Of a stretch of DNA of 64,000 nucleotides, positions 1 through 8,987 are shown in pieces. The notes beneath the pieces are model-generated. The model searched no databases. It saw nothing but the letters and a program-made list of their open reading frames with translations, and was not told the origin of the DNA. Source of the stretch: an uncultured Acidobacteriaceae bacterium (GTDB lineage: Bacteria > Acidobacteriota > Terriglobia > Terriglobales > Acidobacteriaceae); contig CAINJJ010000050.1 in NCBI GenBank assembly GCA_903849645.1, forward strand, positions 1-64,000, written 5' to 3'. How positions within the stretch are numbered: position 1 is the first letter of the stretch; the number at the start of each line of letters is the position of its first letter. The translations under genes and the position numbers were made by a program.

Positions 1-1
1 C

Positions 2-1276
2 AGCGGACGCCATCCCTTTGCCCGCCCCGATGCCGAGGACTTCCAGGCCATTCGCGCCATCCAGTTCTCTGACCCTGGCGAGCTGAACCCCGACGTCTCG
101 CCCGAACTCAAAAGCGTCATCGCCGCCTGCCTTGAAAAGAATCCCGCCACCCGCTACGCCTCCGCCGCCGAGGTGCGCGAGGCGCTCAAGACCATCATGA
201 AGGCCCTCAAGATCGAAACCGGCATCATCCCCGGCGATGCAGCGGCCAATCTGCCCACTACCGGTCCTGAAGCCGAAAAGCGCACCACCGGCTTCCTGTC
301 CATGCTCGCCGAGCGCTTCCGCGAGTCCGCCGCCGACCGCGCCCCGCAGAACTCCCTTGTCGTCCTGCCCTTCAGCAACCTCTCCGCCACTGAGGTTGCC
401 CCCCTCTACGGCTTCGCCCTCGCCGACGCCATCGCCGCTCGCCTCGCGCGCATCCCCGCTCTGGTCGTGCGCCCCTCCAGCACCCTCATGTCCGTCCCCA
501 TGGCCCAGATGGACCCCCTCGCCGTCGGCCAGAAGCTCCTCGTCTCCTTTGTCCTTGCGGGCAACTTCCTCCGCTCCGACGAGGGCTTTGACCTCAACTG
601 GCAACTGCTCGACGTGGCCTCGCAGAGCGTGCGCTCCGGCGGCGCCATCCGCGTAGCCTCGCTCGACCTGATCGCCGTCCAGACTGAAATCTCCAACGAA
701 GTCTTCGCCGCCCTCCACGGCCTCTCCGCCGCCGACCGCATGGACGCCGGCCAGAACGATGCTCAGCGGCCCGCCGTGCGCGACGCCTCGCTGCCCGGTC
801 CCGTGAGCGAAGACTACCTCCAGGCCCGCGCCCTCCTCAGTTCCTTCATGGTGCGCACCGGCTCCCGCTCCGACCTCGACCGCGCCCAGGCCCTCTTCAC
901 CAGCGTCACCGCCAAGGACCCCGAGTTTGCCGCCGGCTGGTGCGGCCTCGGCATCGCTGAGCTGCAATATGTCCGCCACGGCTTCGGCGGCCAGATTCAC
1001 GTGATGCACGCGCGCCGCGACTTCGACGAAGCGCTCCGTCTCGACCCTGCCTCGACCGAGGCCAACCTCTATCGCATCTACATGCTGCTCTCCCGCGGGG
1101 AGAAGGAATCCGCCCGCCACGGCGTCGCCAACCTGCTGGCCGGGGGCCGCCAACGACTGGAACGTCCACATGGTGGCCGGCATGGCCCTGCGCGGCGACG
1201 GCATGTACGACGAGGCCCTCCTCCAGTTCAACCGCGCCCTCAAGCTCAACCCCGCCAACGCGCCCATCCTCTATAA
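2..1276 (+). CDS. Ser/Thr protein kinase C-terminus with TolB-like and TPR regions (5' truncated, frameshifted)
   Basis: The frame is open from the window edge, so the kinase N-lobe and catalytic loop lie outside. The first ~55 codons read as the last kinase subdomains (SPELKSVIAACLEKNPATRY, then SAAEVREAL), the usual end of a bacterial Hanks-type kinase. After a linker comes a TolB-like domain (VVLPFSNLSA, then VLAGNFLRS) and TPR-like helices from about nt 800. Near nt 1142 the frame is lost in a run of five G: the downstream residues become Arg/Pro-rich nonsense ending at 1276, while the TPR homology continues one frame over. Removing one G restores a continuous reading (LLAGAANDWNVHM). This is either a real frameshift or a homopolymer sequencing error. 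The kinase assignment rests on the short C-terminal piece plus the architecture. Confidence 0.8.
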   Translation, partial: SGRHPFARPDAEDFQAIRAIQFSDPGELNPDVSPELKSVIAACLEKNPATRYASAAEVREALKTIMKALKIETGIIPGDAAANLPTTGPEAEKRTTGFLSMLAERFRESAADRAPQNSLVVLPFSNLSATEVAPLYGFALADAIAARLARIPALVVRPSSTLMSVPMAQMDPLAVGQKLLVSFVLAGNFLRSDEGFDLNWQLLDVASQSVRSGGAIRVASLDLIAVQTEISNEVFAALHGLSAADRMDAGQNDAQRPAVRDASLPGPVSEDYLQARALLSSFMVRTGSRSDLDRAQALFTSVTAKDPEFAAGWCGLGIAELQYVRHGFGGQIHVMHARRDFDEALRLDPASTEANLYRIYMLLSRGEKESARHGVANLLAGGRQRLERPHGGRHGPARRRHVRRGPPPVQPRPQAQPRQRAHPL

Positions 1277-1823
1277 CCACCGCGCCCGCGTCTACCACTA
1301 CGAAAACCAGATCGAGCTGGCCGGCGACGAGCTGGCAAAGGGCCTGGCCCTCGAGCCCCGCCACCCCCTGCTGCGCACCTCCGCCGGCTACCAGCAGATG
1401 CGCATGGGCAACCTGGACGTCGCCATCACCCTGTTGGAAGGCGTCATCCGCGACGACCCCTCCATGCGCATCGCCGTGCCCACTCTCGCCATCTGCTACG
1501 TCCAGACCGGCGCATGGGAGCGCGGCGCGGCCCTGCTCAAGGACGACACCATGGCCGCCGCTGAAGCCGACAACGAGATGGCCTACCGCCTCGCCACCTA
1601 CTTCGCCGTCGAGGGCGACTCCAGCGAAGCCCTCCACTGGCTCCGCCGCGCCATCTACCTCGGCAACGAAAACTACCCCTGGTTCCAGCGCAACCCCATG
1701 TGGAACAACCTCCGCACCAACGGCGACTTCGAACGCATCCTCGAAGACCTCAAGAAGAGCTTCCGCAAAAACCAGAAAACCTGGAAGCGGCTGCTGGAAC
1801 AGGTGCCGCCTGACGGGGAGTAG
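1170..1823 (+). CDS. 3' TPR portion of the frameshifted kinase/TolB/TPR protein
   Basis: This is not an independent gene in my reading. It is the continuation of the upstream protein after the +1 shift in the G5 run at 1142-1146. It encodes tetratricopeptide-like helices (for example YDEALLQFNRALKLNP and LDVAITLLEGVIRDDP) and finishes with a basic C-terminus. The first ATG in this frame is internal to a TPR helix and has no convincing ribosome-binding site, so initiation here is unlikely. TPR tails on such kinases are thought to serve protein-protein contacts; the partner is unknown. A gene caller would probably list it as a separate ~217-residue TPR protein. Confidence 0.75.
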   Translation: MVAGMALRGDGMYDEALLQFNRALKLNPANAPILYNHRARVYHYENQIELAGDELAKGLALEPRHPLLRTSAGYQQMRMGNLDVAITLLEGVIRDDPSMRIAVPTLAICYVQTGAWERGAALLKDDTMAAAEADNEMAYRLATYFAVEGDSSEALHWLRRAIYLGNENYPWFQRNPMWNNLRTNGDFERILEDLKKSFRKNQKTWKRLLEQVPPDGE

Positions 1824-2016
1824 CACTTACGCCAGAGTGTGAGCCCCATGCGCCCCGACTCATCGCACAACGCGCTGACTTGCTGACTCGCTAACTCCGC
1901 GCAGCGGGGGTTGACTCGCTGATTCTTCGTCCAGCCGTTCTGCAGCCAGTACCCGGCAACTTCACGCCGCCATCCCATCCCGGTTGCTTTCGCCAAATTT
2001 TTTCTATCCTCGATGC

Positions 2017-2277
2017 ATGCAATTCCTCACCCAGGACGAGCTCGCGCGTCTGACCTCGCCGGAGCGCCTTGCGTTGATCTCGCAGCTTTGGGACAGCCTG
2101 GACGACGACCAGCTTCCCCTCACCGCCGCGCAGCGGGCCGATCTTGACTGCCGCCTCGCGACCCTCGACCAGGACCGGCGCGAGGGCGTCACCTGGGCCG
2201 CTCTCAAAGCCGAGCTTGAGCAGCGCTGCCCATCGTGTTTCCGATCATCTTTACCCCGCGCGCTCGTGTCGAGTTGA
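2017..2277 (+). CDS. Type II antitoxin, addiction-module component family
   Basis: The 86-residue acidic protein matches the short addiction-module component family that pairs with RelE/ParE toxins: LTSPERLALISQLWDSLDDD followed by LPLTAAQRADLDCRLA and a Trp in the closing helix. It would bind and neutralise the toxin encoded immediately downstream and probably autorepress the pair. The start at 2017 gives the usual length; a longer start at 1984 adds eleven residues unlike the family. Its 3' end overlaps the toxin frame by about 40 nt. The partner toxin appears broken, so this may be an orphaned antitoxin. Confidence 0.75.
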   Translation: MQFLTQDELARLTSPERLALISQLWDSLDDDQLPLTAAQRADLDCRLATLDQDRREGVTWAALKAELEQRCPSCFRSSLPRALVSS

Positions 2278-2531
2278 CCGACGCGCAGGACTGGTATGAG
2301 AACCAGGCTTCCGGTCTTGGAAACCGCTTTCGCGCCGCAATAGACTCCGTGGTTCAACGCATGAGTGCCAATCCACTCCAATTTCCCATGGTCTAAAGGA
2401 CCATCCGCCGCGCGCTGCTTCCCCGCTTCCCTTCCTTGCTAATGTTCGTCATCGAGGCGGACGAAACGCTCATGGTGGTGGCCTGTTTCCACGGCAGCCG
2501 CGATCCGGGGCATTGGCAAAAGCAGGCCTGA
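2235..2531 (+). pseudogene. RelE/ParE-family toxin with an in-frame stop
   Basis: Starting from GTG at 2235, the frame reads as a ParE/RelE toxin of about 98 codons: IIFTPRARVELTDAQDWYE, then a RFRAAID helix, then RRALLPRFP, and a C-terminal FHGSRDPGHWQ. A TAA at 2394-2396 interrupts it exactly where the family normally has Val-Tyr-Arg, so one base change from a Tyr codon (TAC/TAT to TAA) explains it. The frame stays intact on both sides, meaning the damage is recent or is a base-call error. It overlaps the antitoxin gene, the standard layout. Intact toxin would be a ribosome-dependent RNase (RelE) or gyrase poison (ParE); the sequence alone does not decide. As read, no full-length toxin is made. 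Confidence 0.72.
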
Positions 2532-2600
2532 TCCCTTATCCCGCCGTGTTACCATCCTCCCGAGATTTCGGTAGCAGCGAAAGACTCCCGGAGAGCCGCA

Positions 2601-4130
2601 ATGTCGCTTCGCCCTGCATCCTCGCCCATTCGTCGTTCTGGCGCCCTCAAGCTGGCAACCGCCGCTTCCCTAGCGGCTTTCCTGATGTTCCTGCTTCTGC
2701 CTGCCCAGGGCGCCGCGCAGACCTACCAGCCCACCTGGGACTCCATCGACAAGCGCCCCACTCCCGCCTGGTTCACTGACGCCAAGTTCGGCATCTTCAT
2801 CCACTGGGGCGTTTACTCCGTCCCCGCCTATGCGCCCGTCATCCCCGGCAAGCTCGCCTACTCCGAGTGGTACTGGCACCAGATGACCGAGGGCCGCGAC
2901 AACCCCAAGGCCAACCCCGTGGAAACCGGCACGTGGGCCTACCAGCAGAAGCAGTACGGCGCGGACTACGACTACAAGAACTTCGCGCCCCAGTTCAAGG
3001 CCGAACTCTTTGACCCCGACCAGTGGGCCGACCTCTTCGTTCGCTCCGGCGCAAAGTACATCGTGCCCACCTCCAAGCATCACGAGGGCTTCGCCATGTG
3101 GCCCAGCAAGGAGGCCTCCGCCACCTGGGGCCGCCCCTGGAACTCGGTCGAAGCCGGCCCCCACCGCGACCTGCTCGGCGACCTCAGCGACGCCGTCCGC
3201 CGCAAGGGCCTGCGCTTCGGCCTCTACTACTCGCTCTACGAGTGGTACAACCCCCTCTGGCTCACAGACAAGCCCAGCTATGTCAGCCAGCACATGTTCC
3301 CGCAGTTCAAGGACGTTGTCACCCGCTACAAGCCCTCCATCATCTTTACCGACGGCGAGTGGGAGCAGACAGCAGCCCAGTGGCGCAGCCCGGAACTGGT
3401 CGCCTGGCTCCTCAACGACTCCCCCGTCAAGGACGAAGTGGTCATCAACGACCGCTGGGGCTCTGACACCCGCCACAAGCACGGCGGCTACTGGACCACC
3501 GAGTACACCCCCGGCATGAGCGGCATGGAGCATCCCTGGGAAGAGAGCCGCGGCATGGGTTACAGCTACGGCTACAACCGCGCCGAGCGCCTCGCTGACT
3601 ACCACTCCGGCCGCGAACTGGTCACCATGCTGGTTGACATCGTCAGCCGCGGCGGCAACCTGCTGCTCGACATTGGCCCCAACGCCGACGGCACCATTCC
3701 CGTCATCATGCAGGAGCGTCTGGAGCAGATCGGCGCCTGGCTCAAGATCAACGGTGACGCCATCTACGGCACCCGGCCCTGGAAGGCCGCAAAGCAGTGG
3801 AGCGCCGGCGACGTGCCGCAAATCGGGTACAACGCGGAGTTCGAGACCGCCTATGACGTCTCCAAACTCACCGAAAGGCCTGCTCCCGGCAAGGCAGCCA
3901 TCGAGGCCTTCTTCACCACCAAGGGCAACGATGTCTACGCCATTCTGCCCCGCTGGAAGCAAGGCGCCTTCATGGTCAAGGACGTGACCGGCGTGAAGTC
4001 CGTGACCCTCCTCGGCTCGCCCACGCCTCTCAAGTTCAAGGCCACCCCGGCAGGCGTCTCCGTCGACCTTCCCGACCTGCCTGAAGAGATCCGCGCCCAG
4101 CCCGCCTGGGTGCTGAAACTGGCCCGATAG
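2601..4130 (+). CDS. Alpha-L-fucosidase, GH29, exported
   Basis: The 509-residue protein begins with a basic N-terminus and hydrophobic segment ending in QGAAQ, a secretion signal. The mature part has the GH29 opening (WFTDAKFGIFIHWGVYSVPAY), the substrate-pocket stretch KYIVPTSKHHEGFAMW, and the likely nucleophile Asp251 in IIFTDGEW, followed by VINDRWG and TTEYTPG. GH29 enzymes release alpha-linked L-fucose with retention, here in periplasm or outside the cell, from plant xyloglucan, algal or glycoprotein glycans. Length is typical. The C-terminus forms a small beta-sandwich, as usual. It stands alone on its strand, with no transporter nearby. A GGAG-like site precedes the ATG. Confidence 0.93.
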   Translation: MSLRPASSPIRRSGALKLATAASLAAFLMFLLLPAQGAAQTYQPTWDSIDKRPTPAWFTDAKFGIFIHWGVYSVPAYAPVIPGKLAYSEWYWHQMTEGRDNPKANPVETGTWAYQQKQYGADYDYKNFAPQFKAELFDPDQWADLFVRSGAKYIVPTSKHHEGFAMWPSKEASATWGRPWNSVEAGPHRDLLGDLSDAVRRKGLRFGLYYSLYEWYNPLWLTDKPSYVSQHMFPQFKDVVTRYKPSIIFTDGEWEQTAAQWRSPELVAWLLNDSPVKDEVVINDRWGSDTRHKHGGYWTTEYTPGMSGMEHPWEESRGMGYSYGYNRAERLADYHSGRELVTMLVDIVSRGGNLLLDIGPNADGTIPVIMQERLEQIGAWLKINGDAIYGTRPWKAAKQWSAGDVPQIGYNAEFETAYDVSKLTERPAPGKAAIEAFFTTKGNDVYAILPRWKQGAFMVKDVTGVKSVTLLGSPTPLKFKATPAGVSVDLPDLPEEIRAQPAWVLKLAR

Positions 4131-4230
4131 TCCACAGGCCTGGCAAACTCAGGGCCCCTCGCTTTGGGGGGCCTGGGAACCCTCGAACCCAAAAGAACCG
4201 GCTCCGCTCCCTGTTTCCAGTTCGCTGGCT

Positions 4231-4515
4231 TCACATCGCTGGCTTGACCGGCTTCTTCTGCCCCGGATCAATCTCCGCCTCGGCGGCGTGCAAATCGCTC
4301 TGCCGGTCCATCCACTCGTCCAGGCGCGACCGCTTGAAGCGCCAGCGGTTCCCCAGTTTGAAGGCCGGCACAAACCCCTCCGACGCATATTTGTAAAGAG
4401 TGTCAGGCGAGATGCCCAGATAGTCCGAGGCCTGGCGAATGTCCATGACCTCGCGCACCTCGGGAACCAGCAAATTGGTACGGGCTGCGGCGCTGCGCAT
4501 GGATGCCCCTTTCAA
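4231..4515 (-). CDS. Excisionase-type helix-turn-helix DNA-binding protein
   Basis: The 94-residue protein carries a MerR/excisionase-like winged HTH of the AlpA/helix_turn_helix_17 type: MDIRQASDYLGISPDTLYKY, then FKLGNRWRFKRSRLDEWM. These small proteins bind DNA and act as excision factors or transcription regulators. No integrase, phage gene or attachment site is visible here, so a regulatory role is more likely than excision. There is about 25 residues of unmatched N-terminus; an internal start at the MDIRQ methionine is possible. It stands alone between a plus-strand fucosidase and a small membrane protein. Confidence 0.75.
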   Translation of the reverse strand: MKGASMRSAAARTNLLVPEVREVMDIRQASDYLGISPDTLYKYASEGFVPAFKLGNRWRFKRSRLDEWMDRQSDLHAAEAEIDPGQKKPVKPAM

Positions 4516-4762
4516 AGGAGTCGTGCTCCAGACAGATTTCCGGCACTCCTGCCGGTAGTCTTGTATATAGCGCGGTTTTACCCGTCATTTCAAGGATTTT
4601 CAGGCATTTACCGGAAATTCATCGGCTTTCCCAATCCCATTCGGGACTCGTCTCAAGGCCGGCAAAACCACAAAGCCCAGCCGATTGGGCCCCGCCCAAC
4701 CCTGCCCCCAACCCCTTGGGCTGTTACGACCGATGGTGCATCCGCAAGCTCCAGCCGCCGCC

Positions 4763-5077
4763 TCAGAACGCCTTCCGCCACCCCGCCGTTCTCTCAAAGC
4801 TCTGGAACCGCGTCTTCTCACCCCGCGTCAGGTAGAAGTCCAGCACATCGTCCTTCTGGAATACCGCGCAATCTGGCCAGCTCGCATCCTTCTCCAGGTG
4901 GGTGGCCTTCATGTGGTTGTCCACCAGAGTGATCTCCTCCGGCGAGCACTGCACCACCTTCTGCACCTTCAGCGAGAAAGCGGTCCCCGCCGGCGAATCC
5001 TTCGGCATCTGGTTGGCGATCTTGGTCACCAGCAGGATAAACACAAACGCTGCGGCAAAGAAGGCGATCTTCTTCAT
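4763..5077 (-). CDS. Small membrane-anchored or exported protein, unknown
   Basis: The 104-residue protein starts MKKIAFFAAAFVFILLVTKI, which is either a signal peptide or an N-terminal membrane anchor. The remainder is soluble and mixed, with two cysteines (VVQCSPEE and WPDCAVFQ) that could form a periplasmic disulfide. I do not recognise a family. An AGGAAAG site sits about 8 nt before the ATG, supporting this start. It runs in the same direction as the M48 protease gene upstream (6468-5251), about 170 nt away; co-transcription is possible but not shown. Confidence 0.6.
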   Translation of the reverse strand: MKKIAFFAAAFVFILLVTKIANQMPKDSPAGTAFSLKVQKVVQCSPEEITLVDNHMKATHLEKDASWPDCAVFQKDDVLDFYLTRGEKTRFQSFERTAGWRKAF

Positions 5078-5250
5078 TTCAATTGACTTTCCTGGAAGCT
5101 CGTCGAGCCGTTCCCTTGCCTGTCAGCCCACGCCGCAGGCGAACGCAACTCCGTAACCAGCCGGCTCCATCCCCGCACCAATCTAGTCCAACCGCCGTAG
5201 CAACTCAAGCCGCGCCGTCTGTGCAGCCTGTGGTCCCGCCGATCCGCAGC

Positions 5251-6468
5251 CTAGTTCTGGTCCTCGCGCCGGTGCAGCGTCGGCTTGTCGTCCGCGGTCG
5301 CGTTCGGGTCGCTCTGGCTCGTCGGGTCGCCTGAGCCGGTGCTCGCCCGGCGCAGCGATGGCCGCTTGGTGTCTTTCGAGTCGGTCAGGCGGCGCTTGTT
5401 CTCAATCCGCGCCAGCCGCGCCTTGATGTCGTCAAACTCCGACGTCGTCACCGTGTACTCGTCCCGCGCCGGCAAGATCCGCGCAATCTCTTCCTGCGAG
5501 TGCAGAATCCGATCCGGTGTCTGCGGATGGTCCGCGAACGCACGCGCCACCATTCCCGGCTTGCGCTTCTCCAGCGCCTGCACCTTCTCAAAGAAGCTGA
5601 TAAAGGCCTGCGGATCGTACCCCGAGCGGTACATGTACTGCACCCCCAGGTAGTCGGCCTCCGCCTCAAACTCCCGCGAGAAATGCAGGAAGGTCAGGGG
5701 CACCCCGATCGAAGCCGCCTCGTAGATCCCATACCCCGTCCACCCGCCGATGAAGATCAGCGGAATCGTCCCCAACTGCGCATAGTTCATCCGCGTCTGC
5801 TCGCGCACCGCGTGATGCGCGCACACGTGCGCCGTCTCATGGGCCATCACGCCGGCCAACTCAGCCTCTTCGTCCGCATTCAGAATCAGCCCCGAGTTCA
5901 CATAGAAAAATCCGCCGGGCAAAGCCATGGCGTTGATCTCGTCCGAGTCAATCACCTTGATCGTGAACGGCACCTTGCAGTCGGAGTTCTTCACGATGTT
6001 CTGCCCAATACGGTTCACATACTCCACCACAATCGGGTCGGTAATGAACTTGGTGCTCTTCTCAATCTCCGAGGCATACATCTTGCCCATCTTGATCTCA
6101 GTGTCGGTCGAGTACCAGTTCCCTACCCCGCGCCCGCCAATGTCGCGATTGCCCACGGCGCTCACGTCATCCTTGCTGCCCGGCTTCACTTCCACCTTCT
6201 GGCTGCCCACGTCCACGACCTTTTCCGGGTGAACGGCCGTCGCCGGAACATCGCCACCCACCGGCGTGGTTCCCGGCGCGGGCGGCTTGGCAGGCACGGT
6301 GGCCGGCGCGTCGCCGCCTACCGGCGTGGTCCCTGGGGCCGGTTGCGCTGTCGGGCCGCTTGCCGGGGGGGTGCTCGATGGGGTGGACTGAGCCCATCCC
6401 GCCGTGGCCAGCGCCAGCGCCAACCCAACCGCCGCTGCAACTGTCGAACTCTTCCAGCTTGACCTCAT
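5251..6468 (-). CDS. M48-family zinc metalloprotease, exported
   Basis: The 405-residue protein has a signal peptide (ending ATAGWAQ), then a Pro/Thr/Ala-rich stretch with two copies of APGTTPVGGD, then a peptidase M48 domain. The zinc site is HETAH at about residue 210, with the third ligand in EAEADYLG; ALPGGFFYVNSGLI precedes it as in Ste24/HtpX/BepA/LoiP-type proteases. Members in the envelope degrade misfolded or unassembled membrane proteins. Location after the signal peptide should be periplasmic. A strong GGAGGTGAGG ribosome-binding site supports the start. The C-terminus is charged and low in complexity. The exact substrate cannot be inferred. Confidence 0.92.
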   Translation of the reverse strand: MRSSWKSSTVAAAVGLALALATAGWAQSTPSSTPPASGPTAQPAPGTTPVGGDAPATVPAKPPAPGTTPVGGDVPATAVHPEKVVDVGSQKVEVKPGSKDDVSAVGNRDIGGRGVGNWYSTDTEIKMGKMYASEIEKSTKFITDPIVVEYVNRIGQNIVKNSDCKVPFTIKVIDSDEINAMALPGGFFYVNSGLILNADEEAELAGVMAHETAHVCAHHAVREQTRMNYAQLGTIPLIFIGGWTGYGIYEAASIGVPLTFLHFSREFEAEADYLGVQYMYRSGYDPQAFISFFEKVQALEKRKPGMVARAFADHPQTPDRILHSQEEIARILPARDEYTVTTSEFDDIKARLARIENKRRLTDSKDTKRPSLRRASTGSGDPTSQSDPNATADDKPTLHRREDQN

Positions 6469-6724
6469 AACCTCACCTCCGGCGCATTTCCATTCTCGCC
6501 GATCGCGGCCCGATGCCCTGAGCCGCTTTGCTTCACTCGTTAGACGCTAGTATCCTCTCGTTTGGCAACCACCTGAAAGAAAATTCTGCCCCATCCCCCC
6601 ACCGCATCCACAAAAGGAGCATTTCCTTCCAGGATGCGCTTTCCAGCAATCGCCACGTGTTCCTCTTGGAGCTTGCTTCCGTCTGAATTAGAGTGGAGAA
6701 CACGCAGCATCCGGGGGAGACAAC

Positions 6725-8869
6725 GTGCGCAGAATCATTCTGGGATTAGCCGCCATGGCCATCTGCGCCACGGCGCCCCTTGCATCTCAGCCGCCCCGTT
6801 CCCCTGACCCTCTCGGCGACCTGCTCAGGCCCCACGGCCACGCACGTCCCGCGCCCGTCGTCGCCACGCGCACCCCCCAGGTCTTCTTCGACGCATCCAG
6901 CCTCGGTTCGCCCATCACGCTCGACAAGGGCTGGCGCGTCGGCATCACCGCCAACCCCGCCGCCGCCGCGCCCGAGTATGACGACTCCGCGTGGGCCGTC
7001 CGCGACGCCGCCGACTCCTTTGCCGATGTCCCCGACTCCGACCACCCGGCCGGCGCTCCAGATGCCCAGCCCAAGCCCGCGGCTCAGAGCGCTTCCGGCC
7101 CGCCCCACGGCCACCAGCGCCCCTTTGCCTGGTTCCGCATCCATTTGAAGCTCGCCCCCAATCACGGCCCCGTCGCCCTGTACATCGAGCTGCCCGTCTC
7201 CCACAGCACATCCATGAACTTCGGAGCCCAGGCGTTGGGCGTGGACATCTTCGCCAACGGCAAGCAGATCCAGCCTGAAGGCCCCCACGGCGACGCCCCC
7301 GAACGTTTCGAGCCCATCTCCCGCGTCTACAACCTCAACGTTCCTCCTTCGCAAACCGATGCAGTCCTCGCCGTTCGCTCCATCTTTGTGCCCCTCGGCT
7401 ATGGCGCCTATACCGGCTTCTTCTCCACCCGCAAGCTGCGCATCGGAGACCCCGACGACCTCAACCGCTCGCTCGAACTCTGGTCTCACCGCAGCCTCTT
7501 CGAGCGCCTGCCCCGCCTTGTAAACGCCGTCCTTCTCAGCATCCTGGCCCTGTTTCTCCTGGCGCTGTTTTTCACGCAGAAGGGACACATCGAGTACCTC
7601 TGGCTGGCCCTCTACGAACTCCTCCAGGCCCCCATCGGCTTTGTCGATCTCGCCGGCAGTTCTGCCCAACTCGACCGCCTCTGGTACGCCGCCGTCGTCC
7701 TCCAGCTCGTCGTCATCTCCGCCTATCTCTACTTCGAGTTCCTCATCGCCTTCCTGGCCCTGCGCAAGCGCTGGTACATCCTGGCCTTGCGCTACTCGGC
7801 CCCCGTCCTGCTTGGCGTTGCTCCCACGCTCCTGCTCCTCGGACGCAACCCCCTCGTGGCGGTCTTGCTGGCCGGCGTCTTCCTCTTTACCCTGGTGTGG
7901 ACCATCGCCTGGCTCATCTTCATCGTCGTCACCCTCATCGCCGCCACAATCCGCCGCAACTTTGAGGCCGGCCTCCTGCTCATTCCCCTCGTCCTCAGCC
8001 TCATCGGCACCATCGAACCGGTCCTCACCTCCGGCATGAGCGACTGGGTCGGCCGCCCCTTCCGTTCTCCGCTCACCATTGAAGCCGGGCCCATCCCCAT
8101 CCACTTTGCCTCCATCGCCGACTTCACCGGCGTCTTCGTGATCGTCCTCATCATCTTCGTCCGCTTCCTCCGTGTGCAGCGCGACCAGGAACGCGCATCC
8201 AGCGAACTGGCCGCCGCCCGCAGCGTTCAGGAGCTCATGATTCCCCAGGAGAAGCTCGCAACTCCCGGCTTCGAGGTCGACTCCATCTACAATCCGGCCA
8301 ATGAGGTCGGCGGCGACTTCTACCACGTCCAGTCCGCCCCCGACGGCAGCCTGCTCGTCGTCATCGGCGACGTGGCCGGCAAAGGCCTCAAGGCCGCCAT
8401 GAACGTCTCCATGCTCATGGGCGCGCTGCGCCGCATCCCTGAACGCAGCCCCGCCAAAATCCTGGAATCCCTCAACCGCGTTCTGACCGGCAGCGAGAGC
8501 TTCACTACCTGCCAGGCCGCCTGGTTCGGCGCCAACGGCGAGCTGGTCCTCGCCAACGCCGGCCACCTGCCCCCCTACCTCAACAGCCAGGAGGTGGCCC
8601 TGCCCGGCGGGCTGCCCCTGGGCGTACTGCCCGAGGTTCACTACGAAGAGGTGCGGCTCTACCTGCACCCCGGCGACCGCATCCTGCTCATGTCCGATGG
8701 CGTCGTCGAAGCCCGCCTCCCCTCCGGCGAGCTCTTCGGCTTTGACCGTGTACACAACCTGAGCAACCAGTCCGCCTTCTACATTGCTGACGCAGCCAAG
8801 GCCTTCGGCCAGGAGGACGACATCACCGTCCTCACCGTCCGCCGCCTCGCTCAGGCCATGGCTGCGTAG
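6725..8869 (+). CDS. Membrane-bound SpoIIE/RsbU-type PP2C Ser/Thr phosphatase
   Basis: The 714-residue protein starts at GTG behind GGGGGAGAC. Order: a signal peptide, an extracytoplasmic beta-rich region to about residue 240, six or seven hydrophobic segments (about 260-480), then a cytoplasmic SpoIIE domain. The metal-binding motifs are present: NEVGGDFYHV, IGDVAGKGLKAAM, LLMSDGVVEA and EDDITVLTV. Enzymes of this class dephosphorylate anti-sigma-factor antagonists in partner-switching cascades. The exterior domain suggests ligand or stress sensing. No anti-sigma antagonist or RsbW-like kinase is encoded nearby, so the target must lie elsewhere. It is divergent from the M48 gene across ~256 nt that should hold both promoters. 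Confidence 0.9.
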   Translation: MRRIILGLAAMAICATAPLASQPPRSPDPLGDLLRPHGHARPAPVVATRTPQVFFDASSLGSPITLDKGWRVGITANPAAAAPEYDDSAWAVRDAADSFADVPDSDHPAGAPDAQPKPAAQSASGPPHGHQRPFAWFRIHLKLAPNHGPVALYIELPVSHSTSMNFGAQALGVDIFANGKQIQPEGPHGDAPERFEPISRVYNLNVPPSQTDAVLAVRSIFVPLGYGAYTGFFSTRKLRIGDPDDLNRSLELWSHRSLFERLPRLVNAVLLSILALFLLALFFTQKGHIEYLWLALYELLQAPIGFVDLAGSSAQLDRLWYAAVVLQLVVISAYLYFEFLIAFLALRKRWYILALRYSAPVLLGVAPTLLLLGRNPLVAVLLAGVFLFTLVWTIAWLIFIVVTLIAATIRRNFEAGLLLIPLVLSLIGTIEPVLTSGMSDWVGRPFRSPLTIEAGPIPIHFASIADFTGVFVIVLIIFVRFLRVQRDQERASSELAAARSVQELMIPQEKLATPGFEVDSIYNPANEVGGDFYHVQSAPDGSLLVVIGDVAGKGLKAAMNVSMLMGALRRIPERSPAKILESLNRVLTGSESFTTCQAAWFGANGELVLANAGHLPPYLNSQEVALPGGLPLGVLPEVHYEEVRLYLHPGDRILLMSDGVVEARLPSGELFGFDRVHNLSNQSAFYIADAAKAFGQEDDITVLTVRRLAQAMAA

Positions 8870-8945
8870 GCTACCGCACCATCGGGGAGCTGGATGGGTT
8901 TTCGCAGCCGCTCGCGCAGGCGAACATATAGGAAAGATGTTAAGC

Positions 8946-8959
8946 TAGCTCAAGCTAGA
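8946..8959. promoter_or_regulatory. Candidate operator of the Phd/VapC operon
   Basis: CTAGCT-CA-AGCTAG is a perfect 6-bp inverted repeat with a 2-nt spacer, 28 nt upstream of the antitoxin ATG. Toxin-antitoxin operons are normally autorepressed at such short palindromes by the antitoxin-toxin complex. The assignment is by position and symmetry only. Confidence 0.45.
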
Positions 8960-8987
8960 CAGTCTTGGCCATACGCAAGGAGACACC

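Noticed and set aside
6746-8755. 669-residue minus-strand ORF opposite the SpoIIE phosphatase
   Set aside because: Shadow with low-complexity Gly/Asp/Glu; the phosphatase motifs are on the plus strand.
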